Shown: in pieces, positions 8,119 to 17,631 of the stretch
Layout of the letters: every line of letters begins with the position of its first letter
Numbering within the stretch: position 1 is the stretch's first letter
Assembly (NCBI RefSeq): GCF_000729995.1
Contig: NZ_JNFG01000215.1
Location: 124,001-188,000, forward strand
From: Caballeronia sordidicola
Lineage (GTDB): Bacteria > Pseudomonadota > Gammaproteobacteria > Burkholderiales > Burkholderiaceae
DNA length: 64,000 bases
Reading direction: 5' to 3'
The notes under the pieces: model-generated
What the model saw: only the letters and a program-made list of their open reading frames with translations
The model's database searches: none
What the model was told of the DNA's origin: nothing
Translations under genes and position numbers: made by a program

Positions 8119-10527
8119 ATGATTCAAAACTCCGCAACGACGTTTGCCATCCCCCATTCTGAACACAAGCTCGTACCTGGTGCGGTGCCGATCGGCGCCG
8201 CCGACCCGAATGCAACGCTCCTTGTCAGCATCCGCGTGCGCCCGCAGGATGGCGCCGCACCGTCGGCAAGCCTGGGAGACATGTCCGGCACGCCGCCCAG
8301 AGCCCGGCACTATATCTCTCGCGAAGCGTTTGCCGCCCAGTACGGCGCCGCCGCAGCGGACCTCGATAGCGTCAAGGCGTACGCCTCTGGTCATGGACTC
8401 AAGGTCGTGGAAAGCGATGCAGCGCGCAGGACCGTGGTCGTCTCCGGCACCGTGCAGGCGATCAACCAGGCTTTCTCGGTCGAGCTGCAGACGTTCCATA
8501 CGGGCGCCGCGAGCTATCTCGGTCATACAGGGCCCGCGAGCGTACCGGCCGCGCTGGGCGGCATCGTAGAAAGCGTGCATGGCCTCGACACGCGTCCGCT
8601 TGCGCAGCCCATGATGCGACCGGCAGCAAGCGGACAGGCGACAACAGCGCTCCTGCCAGCGCAAGTTGCAAAACTGTATGGGTTTCCTGCCGTTTCTGCG
8701 GCAGGCCAGACGGTCGGCATCCTGGAGTTCGGCGGCGGTTACCGCGAGAGCGACGTCCAGGCATGGTTCACGAACATCGCCAGCCTGCCCGTGCCGGCGG
8801 TATCGTCAGTCGGCATCGATGGCGCGGCCAATTCGCCGGGCGCCAGCGCCGACACTGAAGTGATCCTGGATATCGCCGTCGCGGGATCGGTCGCACCGGG
8901 AGCCAGGCTCGTCGTGTATTTCGCGCCTAATACCGACCAGGGATGGGTGGACGCATTTTCAACGGCAATCCACGACGCGACCAACCGTCCTTCAGTACTC
9001 TCGATCAGTTGGGGCGGCAACGAAAGCGGCTGGCCGAACATCAGCGCGCTCACAAGCGTGATTGCCGAAGCGCAGGCGCTGGGTGTCACGCTCTTCGCTT
9101 CGTCCGGCGACAGCGGCTCGGAAAACCCGGCCGAAGTCAGCTATCCCGCGTCGGACCCAGGCATCACTGCATGCGGGGGCACGACGATCTCCAATGTGTC
9201 CGGCACCACGTTCACGCAGACAGCATGGTCGGGCAGCGGTGGCGGCATCAGCAATGTATTTCCGCCGCAACCCTGGCAGTCGTGGGCGAACGTACCCGCG
9301 TCGGTTAATCCCACGGGACACACCGGCCGCGGCGTACCCGATGTCGCCGGAAACGCCGATCCTTCGAGCGGCTACCCGCTGCTGCTGAACGGCCAGTCTA
9401 TCGGCGTGTGGGGCGGGACTAGCGCGGTCGCGCCGCTCTATGCAGGCCTGAGCGCGGTGCTGCACGCAACGCTCGGCGCACCGCTCGGATTCCTCAATCA
9501 AAACCTTTATACGAACGAGGGGCCGTATGTCTTCGACGACGTGACCTCGGGCACGAACGGATCGTATAACGCAGGGCCGGGCTGGGACGCGGTGACGGGT
9601 CTGGGCAGTATCAACGGCACGGCGCTCAATACGGCGCTGCTCGGCATCGGGCTGCCGCCCGCGCTCGCTGTCTACGACAACAAGCTGTTCATGGCATGGA
9701 AGGGCATGGAATTCGACGACCGCATCTTCTTCACCACCGGCAATGGCGCGACGTGGGCGCCCCAAACGCTGGTGCCGGGTGTGGGAACAAGCGCCGGGGT
9801 TGCGCTCGCGGCATTCGGCAACCAGCTCTACATGGCGTGGAAGGGCGAAGGGTTCGATCAGGGGATCTATTGGTCCAGCTTCAATGGCACGAGTTGGGCG
9901 CCGCAGAGGCAGGTCCCCGGAGTCGCCACGAGCTCGGGACCGCGTCTCACGGTAGATGGCAACGCGCTCTATATGGCATGGAAAGGCATGGAGGACGATC
10001 AGCGCCTGTGGTGGTCGAGTTTCAACGGTTTGGCCTGGGCTGCGCAGCAGGAGATCCCCGGTGTTGCAAGCAGTGTTGGCCCGGCGATCGTGACGTTCGA
10101 CAATCAGCTGTTCGCCGCCTGGAAGGGCGAATTCGGCGATCCAGGCCTCTACTACTCCACCTTCAATGGGAGCACCTGGGCACCGCAGAAGCTGATCGCC
10201 GGCACCGGCACCAGCGAAGGGCCTTCGCTCACCGTGTACGGCCGCCAGCTGTTCGCGACCTGGAAGGGCGAATTCAGCGACCAGAGGCTTTTTTACGCAA
10301 GCTTTAACGGCACGGGCTGGACGCCGCAGAAACAGATCCCGGGTGTGCTTAGCAGTATCGGTCCGGGCGTTACCACGTTCGGCAACCGGGTGTTTGCCGC
10401 CTGGAAGGGGATGACGGGCGACCAGCGGATCTGGTGGTCGGCCTATAACGGTGCGAGCTGGGCTGCGCAGCAGGTGGTCCCAGGAGTCGGAACCAGTACT
10501 GACCTGCTCGTAGCGGCTGCGGCCTGA
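8119..10527 (+). CDS. S53 family serine-carboxyl protease (sedolisin) with C-terminal propeller repeats
   Basis: 802 residues in three parts. Residues about 30-165 are an activation prodomain (Pro-kumamolisin type). The catalytic domain (about 180-505) has E247 and D251 in TEVILDI, oxyanion Asp D331 in SSGDSGS, nucleophile S435 in GGTSAVAP, and the C-terminal Ca-site Asp region (FDDVTSGTNG, GWDAVTGLGS). Residues about 510-800 hold six repeats of 47-48 residues, each with an AWKG turn and a WWSSFNG..WA-like block, as expected for a beta-propeller or lectin-like module. No Sec signal peptide is visible, as in some kumamolisins. Secreted acid protease activity is inferred from the family. A GAAGGAG ribosome site precedes the ATG. 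Confidence 0.93.
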   Translation: MIQNSATTFAIPHSEHKLVPGAVPIGAADPNATLLVSIRVRPQDGAAPSASLGDMSGTPPRARHYISREAFAAQYGAAAADLDSVKAYASGHGLKVVESDAARRTVVVSGTVQAINQAFSVELQTFHTGAASYLGHTGPASVPAALGGIVESVHGLDTRPLAQPMMRPAASGQATTALLPAQVAKLYGFPAVSAAGQTVGILEFGGGYRESDVQAWFTNIASLPVPAVSSVGIDGAANSPGASADTEVILDIAVAGSVAPGARLVVYFAPNTDQGWVDAFSTAIHDATNRPSVLSISWGGNESGWPNISALTSVIAEAQALGVTLFASSGDSGSENPAEVSYPASDPGITACGGTTISNVSGTTFTQTAWSGSGGGISNVFPPQPWQSWANVPASVNPTGHTGRGVPDVAGNADPSSGYPLLLNGQSIGVWGGTSAVAPLYAGLSAVLHATLGAPLGFLNQNLYTNEGPYVFDDVTSGTNGSYNAGPGWDAVTGLGSINGTALNTALLGIGLPPALAVYDNKLFMAWKGMEFDDRIFFTTGNGATWAPQTLVPGVGTSAGVALAAFGNQLYMAWKGEGFDQGIYWSSFNGTSWAPQRQVPGVATSSGPRLTVDGNALYMAWKGMEDDQRLWWSSFNGLAWAAQQEIPGVASSVGPAIVTFDNQLFAAWKGEFGDPGLYYSTFNGSTWAPQKLIAGTGTSEGPSLTVYGRQLFATWKGEFSDQRLFYASFNGTGWTPQKQIPGVLSSIGPGVTTFGNRVFAAWKGMTGDQRIWWSAYNGASWAAQQVVPGVGTSTDLLVAAAA

Positions 10528-10570
10528 CGAAGGGCGCGGCGAGCATGGTTTTGCGCCGTCGTTTTGACGG

Positions 10571-10600
10571 GGTGAGGGTTCTTGCTCACCTCGTTTTTTT
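10571..10600 (+). terminator. Rho-independent terminator between the two sedolisin genes
   Basis: A GGTGAG/CTCACC stem with an 8-nt loop (10571-10590) is followed within three bases by seven Ts (10594-10600). It begins 43 bp after the first sedolisin stop and ends just before the ribosome site of the second. The two protease genes are thus probably separate or only partly coupled transcripts. Confidence 0.7.
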
Positions 10601-10623
10601 GTTCACCCAAGGAGATTTAAGCC

Positions 10624-12195
10624 ATGGCAACACATGTACTCAGCGGTAGCGAAAGAGCGCCATTCGACGGCGCGCGGTCCACCGGAAAGGCCAATCCGGC
10701 CGAGCGACTCGAAGTGACGGTGCTCGTGCGGCGTCGTTCGGCCGATGCCTTCACGGAGCGAGTGAAAAAGCTCGCGGCCGGCGACACATCTGATGGTCAC
10801 GTCAAACGAGAGGATTTCGCGAAACACTTCGAGGCCGATGCTGCCGACATCGCGGCTATACGGGCTTTCGCGACCCATCACGCACTTGCGGTCGTCGAGG
10901 AACACGCGGCGCGCCGGACCGTGATCCTGTCCGGGACGGTCGCGCAGTTCAATGCCGCGTTCGGTATTGACTTGCAGCAATACGAGCATGCTGGCGGCTC
11001 GTATCGGGGGCGAACGGGATCGATCCAGTTACCCGACGAGTTGACCAGCGTTGTCGAGGCCGTACTGGGACTCGACAATCGCCCGCAGGCGCGGCCGCAT
11101 TTCCGCAGCCGGCTGCCTCACGGCAACGTGCAATGGCGAGCATCAGCGGGCGCCACGACGTCCTTCATGCCCACCCAGCTCGCCTCGTTGTACGACTTTC
11201 CTGCGGGGACCGGGCAAGGTGAATGTATCGCGCTCATCGAGCTCGGCGGTGGATACCGCCCGGCCGATCTCAAGGCTTATTTCGCACAACTAGGTATCAC
11301 TGCGCCGAAGGTTTCCGCCATCTCCGTCGACCACGGCAAGAATCATCCGACAGGAGACGCGAATGGACCGGATGGCGAAGTGATGCTCGATATAGAAGTA
11401 GCCGGTGCGATCGCTCCCGCTGCCCATATCGCCGTCTATTTTGCGCCCAATACCGACGCCGGATTCCTTGATGCCGTGACGACCGCCATTCACGATACAA
11501 CCAACAAGCCGTCGGTGATCTCGATCAGTTGGGGCGGCCCGGAGTCGTCGTGGACCCAGCAGGCGATGACGGCGTTCGACCAGGCGTTCCAGGCGGCTGC
11601 CGCGATGGGGATCACCGTGTGCGTCGCGTCGGGTGACAACGGGTCTAGCGATGGCCTTAATGATGGAGCGGATCACGTCGACTTTCCTGCCTCCAGCCCC
11701 TACGCGCTTGCATGCGGCGGAACCAGCGTGCACGCGACCAATGGAACCATCGAAAGCGAAACGGTCTGGAACGATGGTGCGAGCGGGGGGGCGAGTGGCG
11801 GTGGTGTCAGCAGTTTCTTCGCACTGCCTGCCTGGCAGGCGGGACAGCACGTCACGCTGGCTCAGGGATTGACCCAGCCGCTGCAGATGAGGGGCGTCCC
11901 GGATGTTTCAGGCGACGCGGATCCCGAGACTGGTTATGACGTTCGTGTTGATGGCAACGACATGGTAATCGGCGGAACGAGCGCGGTAGCACCGCTGTGG
12001 GCCGGCCTGATCGCGCGGATCAACACCGGTACGGGCAGTCCCGTCGGCTACATCAATCCAAAGCTCTACAAGATCGCGGTCGATCTGAGCGATATCGCGC
12101 AGGGCAATAACGGAGACTTCTTCGCCTCGGTCGGATGGGATGCGTGCACCGGTCTCGGACGTCCAGTGGGTCAAAAGCTTGCAACTGCACTCTGA
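10624..12195 (+). CDS. S53 family serine-carboxyl protease (sedolisin)
   Basis: 523 residues: a prodomain (about 20-155) and a complete catalytic domain. Catalytic residues are E252 and D256 (GEVMLDI), D338 (ASGDNGS) and S453 (GGTSAVAPLWAGL). The C-terminal Ca-site region is present (LSDIAQGNNGDF, GWDACTGLG). It lacks the propeller repeats of its upstream paralogue but is otherwise collinear, so the pair probably arose by duplication with gain or loss of the C-terminal module. There is no visible signal peptide. The AAGGAG ribosome site is well placed. Confidence 0.93.
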   Translation: MATHVLSGSERAPFDGARSTGKANPAERLEVTVLVRRRSADAFTERVKKLAAGDTSDGHVKREDFAKHFEADAADIAAIRAFATHHALAVVEEHAARRTVILSGTVAQFNAAFGIDLQQYEHAGGSYRGRTGSIQLPDELTSVVEAVLGLDNRPQARPHFRSRLPHGNVQWRASAGATTSFMPTQLASLYDFPAGTGQGECIALIELGGGYRPADLKAYFAQLGITAPKVSAISVDHGKNHPTGDANGPDGEVMLDIEVAGAIAPAAHIAVYFAPNTDAGFLDAVTTAIHDTTNKPSVISISWGGPESSWTQQAMTAFDQAFQAAAAMGITVCVASGDNGSSDGLNDGADHVDFPASSPYALACGGTSVHATNGTIESETVWNDGASGGASGGGVSSFFALPAWQAGQHVTLAQGLTQPLQMRGVPDVSGDADPETGYDVRVDGNDMVIGGTSAVAPLWAGLIARINTGTGSPVGYINPKLYKIAVDLSDIAQGNNGDFFASVGWDACTGLGRPVGQKLATAL

Positions 12196-12394
12196 CGCCC
12201 GCTTCGGTTCCAGGATGAACGCAGCCATCCGGGCGTGAGCGAGCGCACAGGAACGCCCTTGCCAAGCGCTGGATCGGCTGCTTATTTTTTTCGACGCTTC
12301 TTCCCGACGCGCGAATTGATCTCGTCCACGGATGTGTCTTAGCCAGACAGGAGGTCACATTCGCAGGGGACTATGTGAACCTGACCGACAATAT

Positions 12395-12520
12395 GCCTAA
12401 AATATTAGGCGTTGTAATGACTTTTGCCTATTTAAGTAAGCAAAATCGGCAAGCAAGGTTTGTATTTTCCTGAATATTTGCCTAATATACTAGGCATTAA
12501 CGACTTCAATGCCTAGTAAA
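12395..12520. promoter_or_regulatory. hipBA promoter region with repeated palindromic operators
   Basis: Two 16-bp palindromes share the form GCCTA-N6-TAGGC: GCCTAAAATATTAGGC at 12395-12410 and GCCTAATATACTAGGC at 12480-12495. A degenerate third copy (GCCTA-N6-TAAGC) lies at 12426-12441, and a half site (GCCTAG) overlaps the first hipB codons at 12511. The segment is AT-rich against G+C-rich flanks. HipB proteins autorepress by binding paired inverted repeats upstream of hipBA, so these are the expected operators. Confidence 0.8.
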
Positions 12521-12853
12521 ATGAGCACTTTTGTTGCACCGGTCCACGCCGCCGAGCGGGTTGCCCAGTTGGGACAGCGTATCCGGATTGCGCGGCTCCG
12601 GCGCGGCTGGTCGGCAACGGACCTCGCCGGCAAGGCTGGCATCAATCGCAACACACTCACCGCGCTGGAGCTCGGCAAGCCAGGCACGGCGATCGGTGTT
12701 TGTTTTACCGTCCTGTGGGCGCTCGGTCTGGAGCAGGCCCTCGATGCCGTCGCGGATCCTGACGCTGACCTGCACGGCAAGGCGCTTGAAGCGTCGCGCC
12801 GCCCAACGCGTGCCGCCAAGCCCAGGAAGGTCAGGGACGACTATGACTTCTGA
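12509..12853 (+). CDS. hipB: HipB-type antitoxin, XRE-family DNA-binding protein
   Basis: 114 residues. Residues 16-75 form an XRE/Cro helix-turn-helix (LGQRIRIARLRRGWSATDLA, then GINRNTLTALELGKPG). A basic tail ends in DDYDF, as in other short HipB-like antitoxins. ATG 12509 or ATG 12521 could be the start; the first overlaps an operator half site. The stop overlaps the hipA start by 11 bp, so translation is coupled. It should neutralise HipA and repress the operon. Confidence 0.88.
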   Translation: MPSKMSTFVAPVHAAERVAQLGQRIRIARLRRGWSATDLAGKAGINRNTLTALELGKPGTAIGVCFTVLWALGLEQALDAVADPDADLHGKALEASRRPTRAAKPRKVRDDYDF

Positions 12854-14105
12854 GCGCGAAGCCTATATCTACATCCAGCTTCCCGGCGCCCTGGAGACGG
12901 TGCCCGCGGCGCTGCTGAGGGTGCAGACGCTGCCGGATGGCACGCAGATTGGTCGTTTCCGCTATGGCGATCGCTACCTCCAGAGGCGAGAGGCGGTCTC
13001 ACTCGATCCATTCCACTTGCCGCTCGCCAAACAGGTCTTCGAGTTCACCCAGCTCAAGGGCGTCCCCGGTGCGGTGCGGGACGCCGGCCCGGATGCCTGG
13101 GGGCGGCGCGTGATCGAGCACAAGCTTGAACGCAGTGCGGCTGACCTCCAGGAGATCGACTACTTGCTGCATGGTCCTCAGGACGGTGCGGGGTATTTGA
13201 GCTTCGGGCTGAAAGCCGAGCCGCCCGCGCCGAAGCGCCATTACAACCGGACGCATCAGTTGGCTGAACTGATCGCGGCCACGCAGGCGATCGAGGAAGG
13301 GCGGCAGGTGGCCGCACATCTGCTCGAACAACTCGATCCCGGCACCAGCATGGGCGGTGCCCGGCCGAAGGCCACGATCGAGGACGCGCAAACCCTTTGG
13401 CTCGCCAAGTTTCCCTCCAGGGATGATCGCTTCAACCTGCAACAGGTCGAATTCGCGACGCTCGATCTCGCACGGCGTTGCGGCCTGAACGTCACGCAGG
13501 CGCGGTTGCAGACGGTCGGCGACAGCGCTGTGCTCATGCTGCAGCGCTTCGACCGGGACCACACGGATAAAGGTTATCTGCGCTTCGGGCTCGTCAGCGG
13601 GCTGACTGTGCTCGACTGCGGTGACAGTCACCTGGACCGTGAGCGCTGGTCCTACCCCCTGCTGGCCGATAACCTGCGCCGCTGGTCCGACAAGCCGGAA
13701 GCCGACTGCGCTGAATTGTTCAGGCGAATGGTTTTCAATGCCGCGGTGACCAATAACGACGATCACCCGCGTAACCATGCCTTGCTGCGCAGGCAGAAGG
13801 GATGGCGCTTATCGCCCGCCTACGACCTGGTGCCGGCGCCGGTGGTCAGCCTGGAGCGGCGTGACCTGGCATTAACCGTTGGCAGCTACGGCCGCACCGC
13901 CAGCATCTACAACCTGCTGTCGCAAGCGGGCCGCTTCGGGTTGTCCGAGCAAGCGGCGCACGCGGAGATTGATCGGATCGTCGAGGTGATCCGGAACTGG
14001 CGCGACAGTTTCTTCGCCTGCGGGGTGTCGGACAAAGACATCGGCTACATTGCCTCCGCCATGCTGCCTGATTGCTTCTTCTTTGAAATCCCGCCGGATG
14101 TTTGA
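12843..14105 (+). CDS. hipA: HipA-family serine/threonine kinase toxin
   Basis: 420 residues, the normal length. The Gly-rich autophosphorylation loop is TSMGGARPK (residues 168-176). The ATP-site Lys is in WLAKFPS (186-192), the catalytic loop NNDDHPRNH is at 304-312, and the metal-binding Asp in AYDLVP is at 328. All kinase elements look intact, so the toxin is probably active. HipA kinases inhibit growth by phosphorylating aminoacyl-tRNA synthetases; the target here is not known. The start ATG overlaps the end of hipB. Confidence 0.92.
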   Translation: MTSEREAYIYIQLPGALETVPAALLRVQTLPDGTQIGRFRYGDRYLQRREAVSLDPFHLPLAKQVFEFTQLKGVPGAVRDAGPDAWGRRVIEHKLERSAADLQEIDYLLHGPQDGAGYLSFGLKAEPPAPKRHYNRTHQLAELIAATQAIEEGRQVAAHLLEQLDPGTSMGGARPKATIEDAQTLWLAKFPSRDDRFNLQQVEFATLDLARRCGLNVTQARLQTVGDSAVLMLQRFDRDHTDKGYLRFGLVSGLTVLDCGDSHLDRERWSYPLLADNLRRWSDKPEADCAELFRRMVFNAAVTNNDDHPRNHALLRRQKGWRLSPAYDLVPAPVVSLERRDLALTVGSYGRTASIYNLLSQAGRFGLSEQAAHAEIDRIVEVIRNWRDSFFACGVSDKDIGYIASAMLPDCFFFEIPPDV

Positions 14106-14264
14106 GGCGTTAGCATGAGGTGAAGGCATAAAAGAGTGTCCGTCGTACATCGGGGAAACAGTTCGAACGCATTCCCGCCTCGGGCATTAAAATGGGTTGA
14201 CCATTCTCCGCCGGATTTCTCCGCGTGAGACTTCGTGGCAAATTGATCAAAAACTGGGAGAGAT

Positions 14265-14729
14265 GTGGATATTTTCTATCATTGGAAGGACTTCGCGCTC
14301 GACGTGAAGGAGGGCCGCATTGGTACGCTCGGGTCTGACGGAGCTTTGCTCGAACAACTGAAGGAACGCCTCCCTCGCAAGGTGTGGACGTTTGTGACGC
14401 CGAAGGGGAGAAAGGATCGGCTACAACTTATCGGCTCGTTTTTAATCACTGATTCGAAGCCTGTTTCGTTCGTACCGAAATGGAAACACAACCTGTTTTA
14501 CGATGCAGCGTCGCCTCGATCGGTCTTTTATACCGATTCGGCCAGTCCGGAGAAAGTCGATGAGGTGAGTGACTACTTCAATCGCCGATACAACACGACC
14601 GGCAAATTTAGTTTGCATGGGGAGAAGGGCATCCGGGAGATGGAAGCGGATGTCGTACGCGGTTTCGAAAATCTGGTGCAGGGCTATGCGACCGTGCAGG
14701 TAATGGATGGATTGCACACGATGCTCTGA
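14265..14729 (+). CDS. hypothetical protein next to hipBA
   Basis: 154 residues from a GTG start with GGGAG just upstream. No family was recognised with certainty. The N-terminal half (MDIFYHWKDF, then RKVWTFVTPKGRKDRLQLIG) has the aromatic/basic strand pattern of small nucleic-acid-binding beta-barrels, but this is only an impression. The second half is helical and charged. It lies 159 bp after hipA on the same strand and could be a passenger of the same mobile defence-type module. Confidence 0.6.
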   Translation: MDIFYHWKDFALDVKEGRIGTLGSDGALLEQLKERLPRKVWTFVTPKGRKDRLQLIGSFLITDSKPVSFVPKWKHNLFYDAASPRSVFYTDSASPEKVDEVSDYFNRRYNTTGKFSLHGEKGIREMEADVVRGFENLVQGYATVQVMDGLHTML

Positions 14730-14856
14730 CGCTCACATCAGGCGCGGAAAGCGGGCGCGTCTCGATGCGCATCTAGATGAAGACGGTGCGCATAGAAGGT
14801 TCTCGTTGCCGGAAAAGCAAGCCAACGCGTCGGGTGCGGATCGAAAGCGCGCCGGG

Positions 14857-15699
14857 TCAAAGCCCCAGGCAAACCGCCCCGGCCGCGACGATCACGCACG
14901 CGAGCCAGCGCTTGCCACTTACCGCTTCGCGCAGAAACACCCGCCCGATGAGCACCGCGAACACCACGCTGGTCTCGCGCAACGCCGATACCGAGCCCAT
15001 CGCGCCCGACTGCAACGCCCAGATCACGATGCCATACGCCGCGATCGACACCAGGCCGCCAACGAGCGATGAGCCGACCGCCATTGGCGCGGCCCGTATC
15101 GGCGTCCACAGCGCCGCGAACCCACGCATCGCGACGAACAGCACCGGCATCAGCCAGTAGAACAGGAACATCCACGCGGTGTAGGCGAGCGCCTGGCGGC
15201 CGGATAACCGCACGCCGATGCCGTCGATCACGGTATAGCACGCGATCGTCACGCCGGTCGTCAGCGCGGCCAGCACACCCGCGCGGGACACGCGACGCCC
15301 CTGCAGCGCGAGCGCAATGATGCCGCCCGATATCATCACGATCCCGAGGATGTGCAAGGGGCCGATCGCCTCATGCGCGAAGAGCGCTGCGCCGAGCGTG
15401 ACGAGCAGCGGCGACGAACCGCGCGCGATCGGGTACGCCTCCGCCAGATCGTTGCGGCGATACGACCGCACGAGGGTCACGTTGTAGACGATATGCACGA
15501 GCCCCGATGCAACGATGTACGGCCAAGCCGCATTAGCCGGCTGAGGCGTGAGCAGGATCACGAGCGTGGCGACCGCCGCGATGGCGATGCTCATCCACGT
15601 CATGGACAGGAACCGGTCGCGGTTGCCATGCAGCATCGCGTTCCAGCTAGCGTGGAGCAGGGCGGCAAAGAGGACGAGACCGCCGGTAAAACTGAGCAT
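14857..15699 (-). CDS. DMT superfamily (EamA) transporter
   Basis: 280 residues with about ten hydrophobic segments arranged as two EamA repeats (LLHASWNAMLHGNRDRFLSM in the first, LLIGRVFLREAVSGKRWLAC in the second). ATG 15699 (MLSFTGG) is chosen because upstream residues of the open frame are hydrophilic and unlike family members. Such inner-membrane proteins export small metabolites such as amino acids; the substrate is unknown. Confidence 0.85.
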   Translation of the reverse strand: MLSFTGGLVLFAALLHASWNAMLHGNRDRFLSMTWMSIAIAAVATLVILLTPQPANAAWPYIVASGLVHIVYNVTLVRSYRRNDLAEAYPIARGSSPLLVTLGAALFAHEAIGPLHILGIVMISGGIIALALQGRRVSRAGVLAALTTGVTIACYTVIDGIGVRLSGRQALAYTAWMFLFYWLMPVLFVAMRGFAALWTPIRAAPMAVGSSLVGGLVSIAAYGIVIWALQSGAMGSVSALRETSVVFAVLIGRVFLREAVSGKRWLACVIVAAGAVCLGL

Positions 15700-16185
15700 G
15701 CGGATTCCAGGCTGGAAGGGGTGCGGGAACTTATGCTCGCAGCGCAAGAGCACCATTAACCGGCGCGAAGTGTCAGCTGACTCGGAGATGTCATTGCGTG
15801 TCCGCTTGCCGGCTTATGACCGCTCACGCGGAAATCGGCGGCGCGCCAAGAAGGATATCGATTTTGTGACTCGCTAACAAACCAGATTAATTGGGTAGTC
15901 GAGTTAGAGAAACTCTTGTGAGATCGCAGTCCTCTTTGTCATCGCGCCGGCGATCGAGGCGTTCGGCATTCCTGCCGCGCCCGGCGCATTCGTGTTGCAG
16001 CGGCGCCTGCTCGCGGGGCGCACAACCCCGCCATCCGCGAAGCAATGATCTTCCATATCGATCGTGATCTTGGAAACTGGTCTTACCTGGCAAAAATTGC
16101 GCACTTACGATCCTTCGCAATCCTGCTTACAGGACCTGGTTCTCAAGTTGGTTTATCTATTTCACGATATCTTCGGGGTGGGGCG
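15700..16185. other. intergenic region between divergent DMT and porin genes
   Basis: 486 bp with no recognisable gene. Small frames on both strands lack ribosome sites and family similarity. It must contain the porin promoter; the AT-rich stretch at about 16040-16170 is the likeliest place. Confidence 0.45.
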
Positions 16186-17385
16186 ATGAAGAAACAAATC
16201 CTGGGAATTGCCGCATGCATGTCGGTGGTCGGCGTTGCACACGCTCAAAGTTCGGTGACGCTTTACGGGCTCCTCGACAATGGTTTCGTGTTCAATTCGA
16301 ATTCAAAGGGTAGCCGCCAGTATGAATTGGCTTCCGGCAATCTGCAGGGCGATCGTTGGGGCTTGATCGGCTCAGAGGACCTGGGCGGCGGGTTGAAGGC
16401 GATCTTTCGTCTGGAAGGCGGCTTCAACGTGGATAACGGCACGCTGGGCCAGGGCGGTGCGGAGTTCGGCCGCAAGGCTTACGTGGGGCTGGCGGGTTCC
16501 ATGGGCACGGTGACGCTCGGCCGCCAGTACGACCTGCTCGGCGACTATGTCGGCAGCTTCGAATCGGGCAACGCCGAGAAGCTGGTGACGATCAAAGAGT
16601 GGGGCAGCATATACGGTTCGCATCCGGGCGACATGGACAACCTCGACAACACCAACCGGATCAACAACTCGATCAAGTACGCCAGTCCCAGCTATAGCGG
16701 CCTGACCTTCGGCGGCTTCTACAGCTTCGGCGGCAAGGCGGGGGAGTTCACGCAGGACCAGATATATGCGTTCGGCGCAGGCTACGACAATGGCCCACTG
16801 GCCCTCGGCGTGTCATACGAGAACGCGCGTGACCCCAACTTCTCGGTCTTTGGTACGAATCCCAGCGCGAACTCGCCGACGTCGACCTCGGCGCTCAATA
16901 TGTCGAGCCCGGTGTATAGCGGGTTCGCGTCGGCACATACATGGCAGGTCGTGTCCGCAGGCGCCGCGTACAAGATCGGCAACGCGACCATTGGCGGCGT
17001 GTACAGCAACGTTCAGTTCAAGGACATCGGCGCTGAGGCTGGGGCGGGTCTCAACCCGCAGAAACTGACTGGGACCGCGACCTTCAACATCGGAGAAATC
17101 AACCTGGCCTACCTGGTGACGCCCGCCTTGCAGTTGGGCACGGCCTACACCTATACGCGGGGCAGCTCGATTGGCAGCATTTCCGGGGCCACTTACAGCC
17201 AGGTCAACCTCGCGGCGAACTATGCGCTCTCCGTGCGTACGGACCTGTATCTGGTCGGTATCTACCAGCACGCGAGCGGGAAGGATTCGACCGGGAAGAC
17301 GGCGGTCGCGGCAATCAGCAACCTCTCCAACTCGTCGACCGACGTGCAGACAGCGTTGATCGTCGGTATCCGTCACAAGTTCTGA
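16186..17385 (+). CDS. Gram-negative general porin
   Basis: 399 residues. A signal peptide (MKKQILGIAACMSVVGVAHA) is followed at once by the QSSVTLYGLLDNGF strand typical of betaproteobacterial trimeric porins. The loop with GSEDLGGGLKAIFRLEGGF, the LGRQYD segment and a C-terminal strand ending in aromatic Phe (IVGIRHKF) are all present. It forms outer-membrane diffusion channels. ATG 16186 is selected over upstream starts because it yields the signal peptide. It is probably monocistronic. Confidence 0.95.
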   Translation: MKKQILGIAACMSVVGVAHAQSSVTLYGLLDNGFVFNSNSKGSRQYELASGNLQGDRWGLIGSEDLGGGLKAIFRLEGGFNVDNGTLGQGGAEFGRKAYVGLAGSMGTVTLGRQYDLLGDYVGSFESGNAEKLVTIKEWGSIYGSHPGDMDNLDNTNRINNSIKYASPSYSGLTFGGFYSFGGKAGEFTQDQIYAFGAGYDNGPLALGVSYENARDPNFSVFGTNPSANSPTSTSALNMSSPVYSGFASAHTWQVVSAGAAYKIGNATIGGVYSNVQFKDIGAEAGAGLNPQKLTGTATFNIGEINLAYLVTPALQLGTAYTYTRGSSIGSISGATYSQVNLAANYALSVRTDLYLVGIYQHASGKDSTGKTAVAAISNLSNSSTDVQTALIVGIRHKF

Positions 17386-17549
17386 ACGTGCGGTACAGGT
17401 GGTTAATCTTCGCCATACTGATCGATGAATGCCTATGCCATGCCGGTGCGCCTGAATTCGGGCGCGAGCGTCCTTTGCGAGGTTGAGTGGGTGGTTATGT
17501 CCACTCGCCTTTAACCTTGATATAAGTCTTGTCTATTCGACAACCTCTT

Positions 17550-17573
17550 CCGACCGCACGCTTGCACGGTCGG
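17550..17573. terminator. hairpin between convergent porin and epimerase genes
   Basis: A perfect 7-bp stem, CCGACCG/CGGTCGG, with a 10-nt loop, lies between two convergent genes. No T-run follows on either side, so it is a weak bidirectional terminator candidate. Confidence 0.35.
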
Positions 17574-17631
17574 AACGCCTTCTCAAGAACAGGGAGCAGC
17601 CTGATCACTCGGCGCAGACGTAGCCGGGAGC

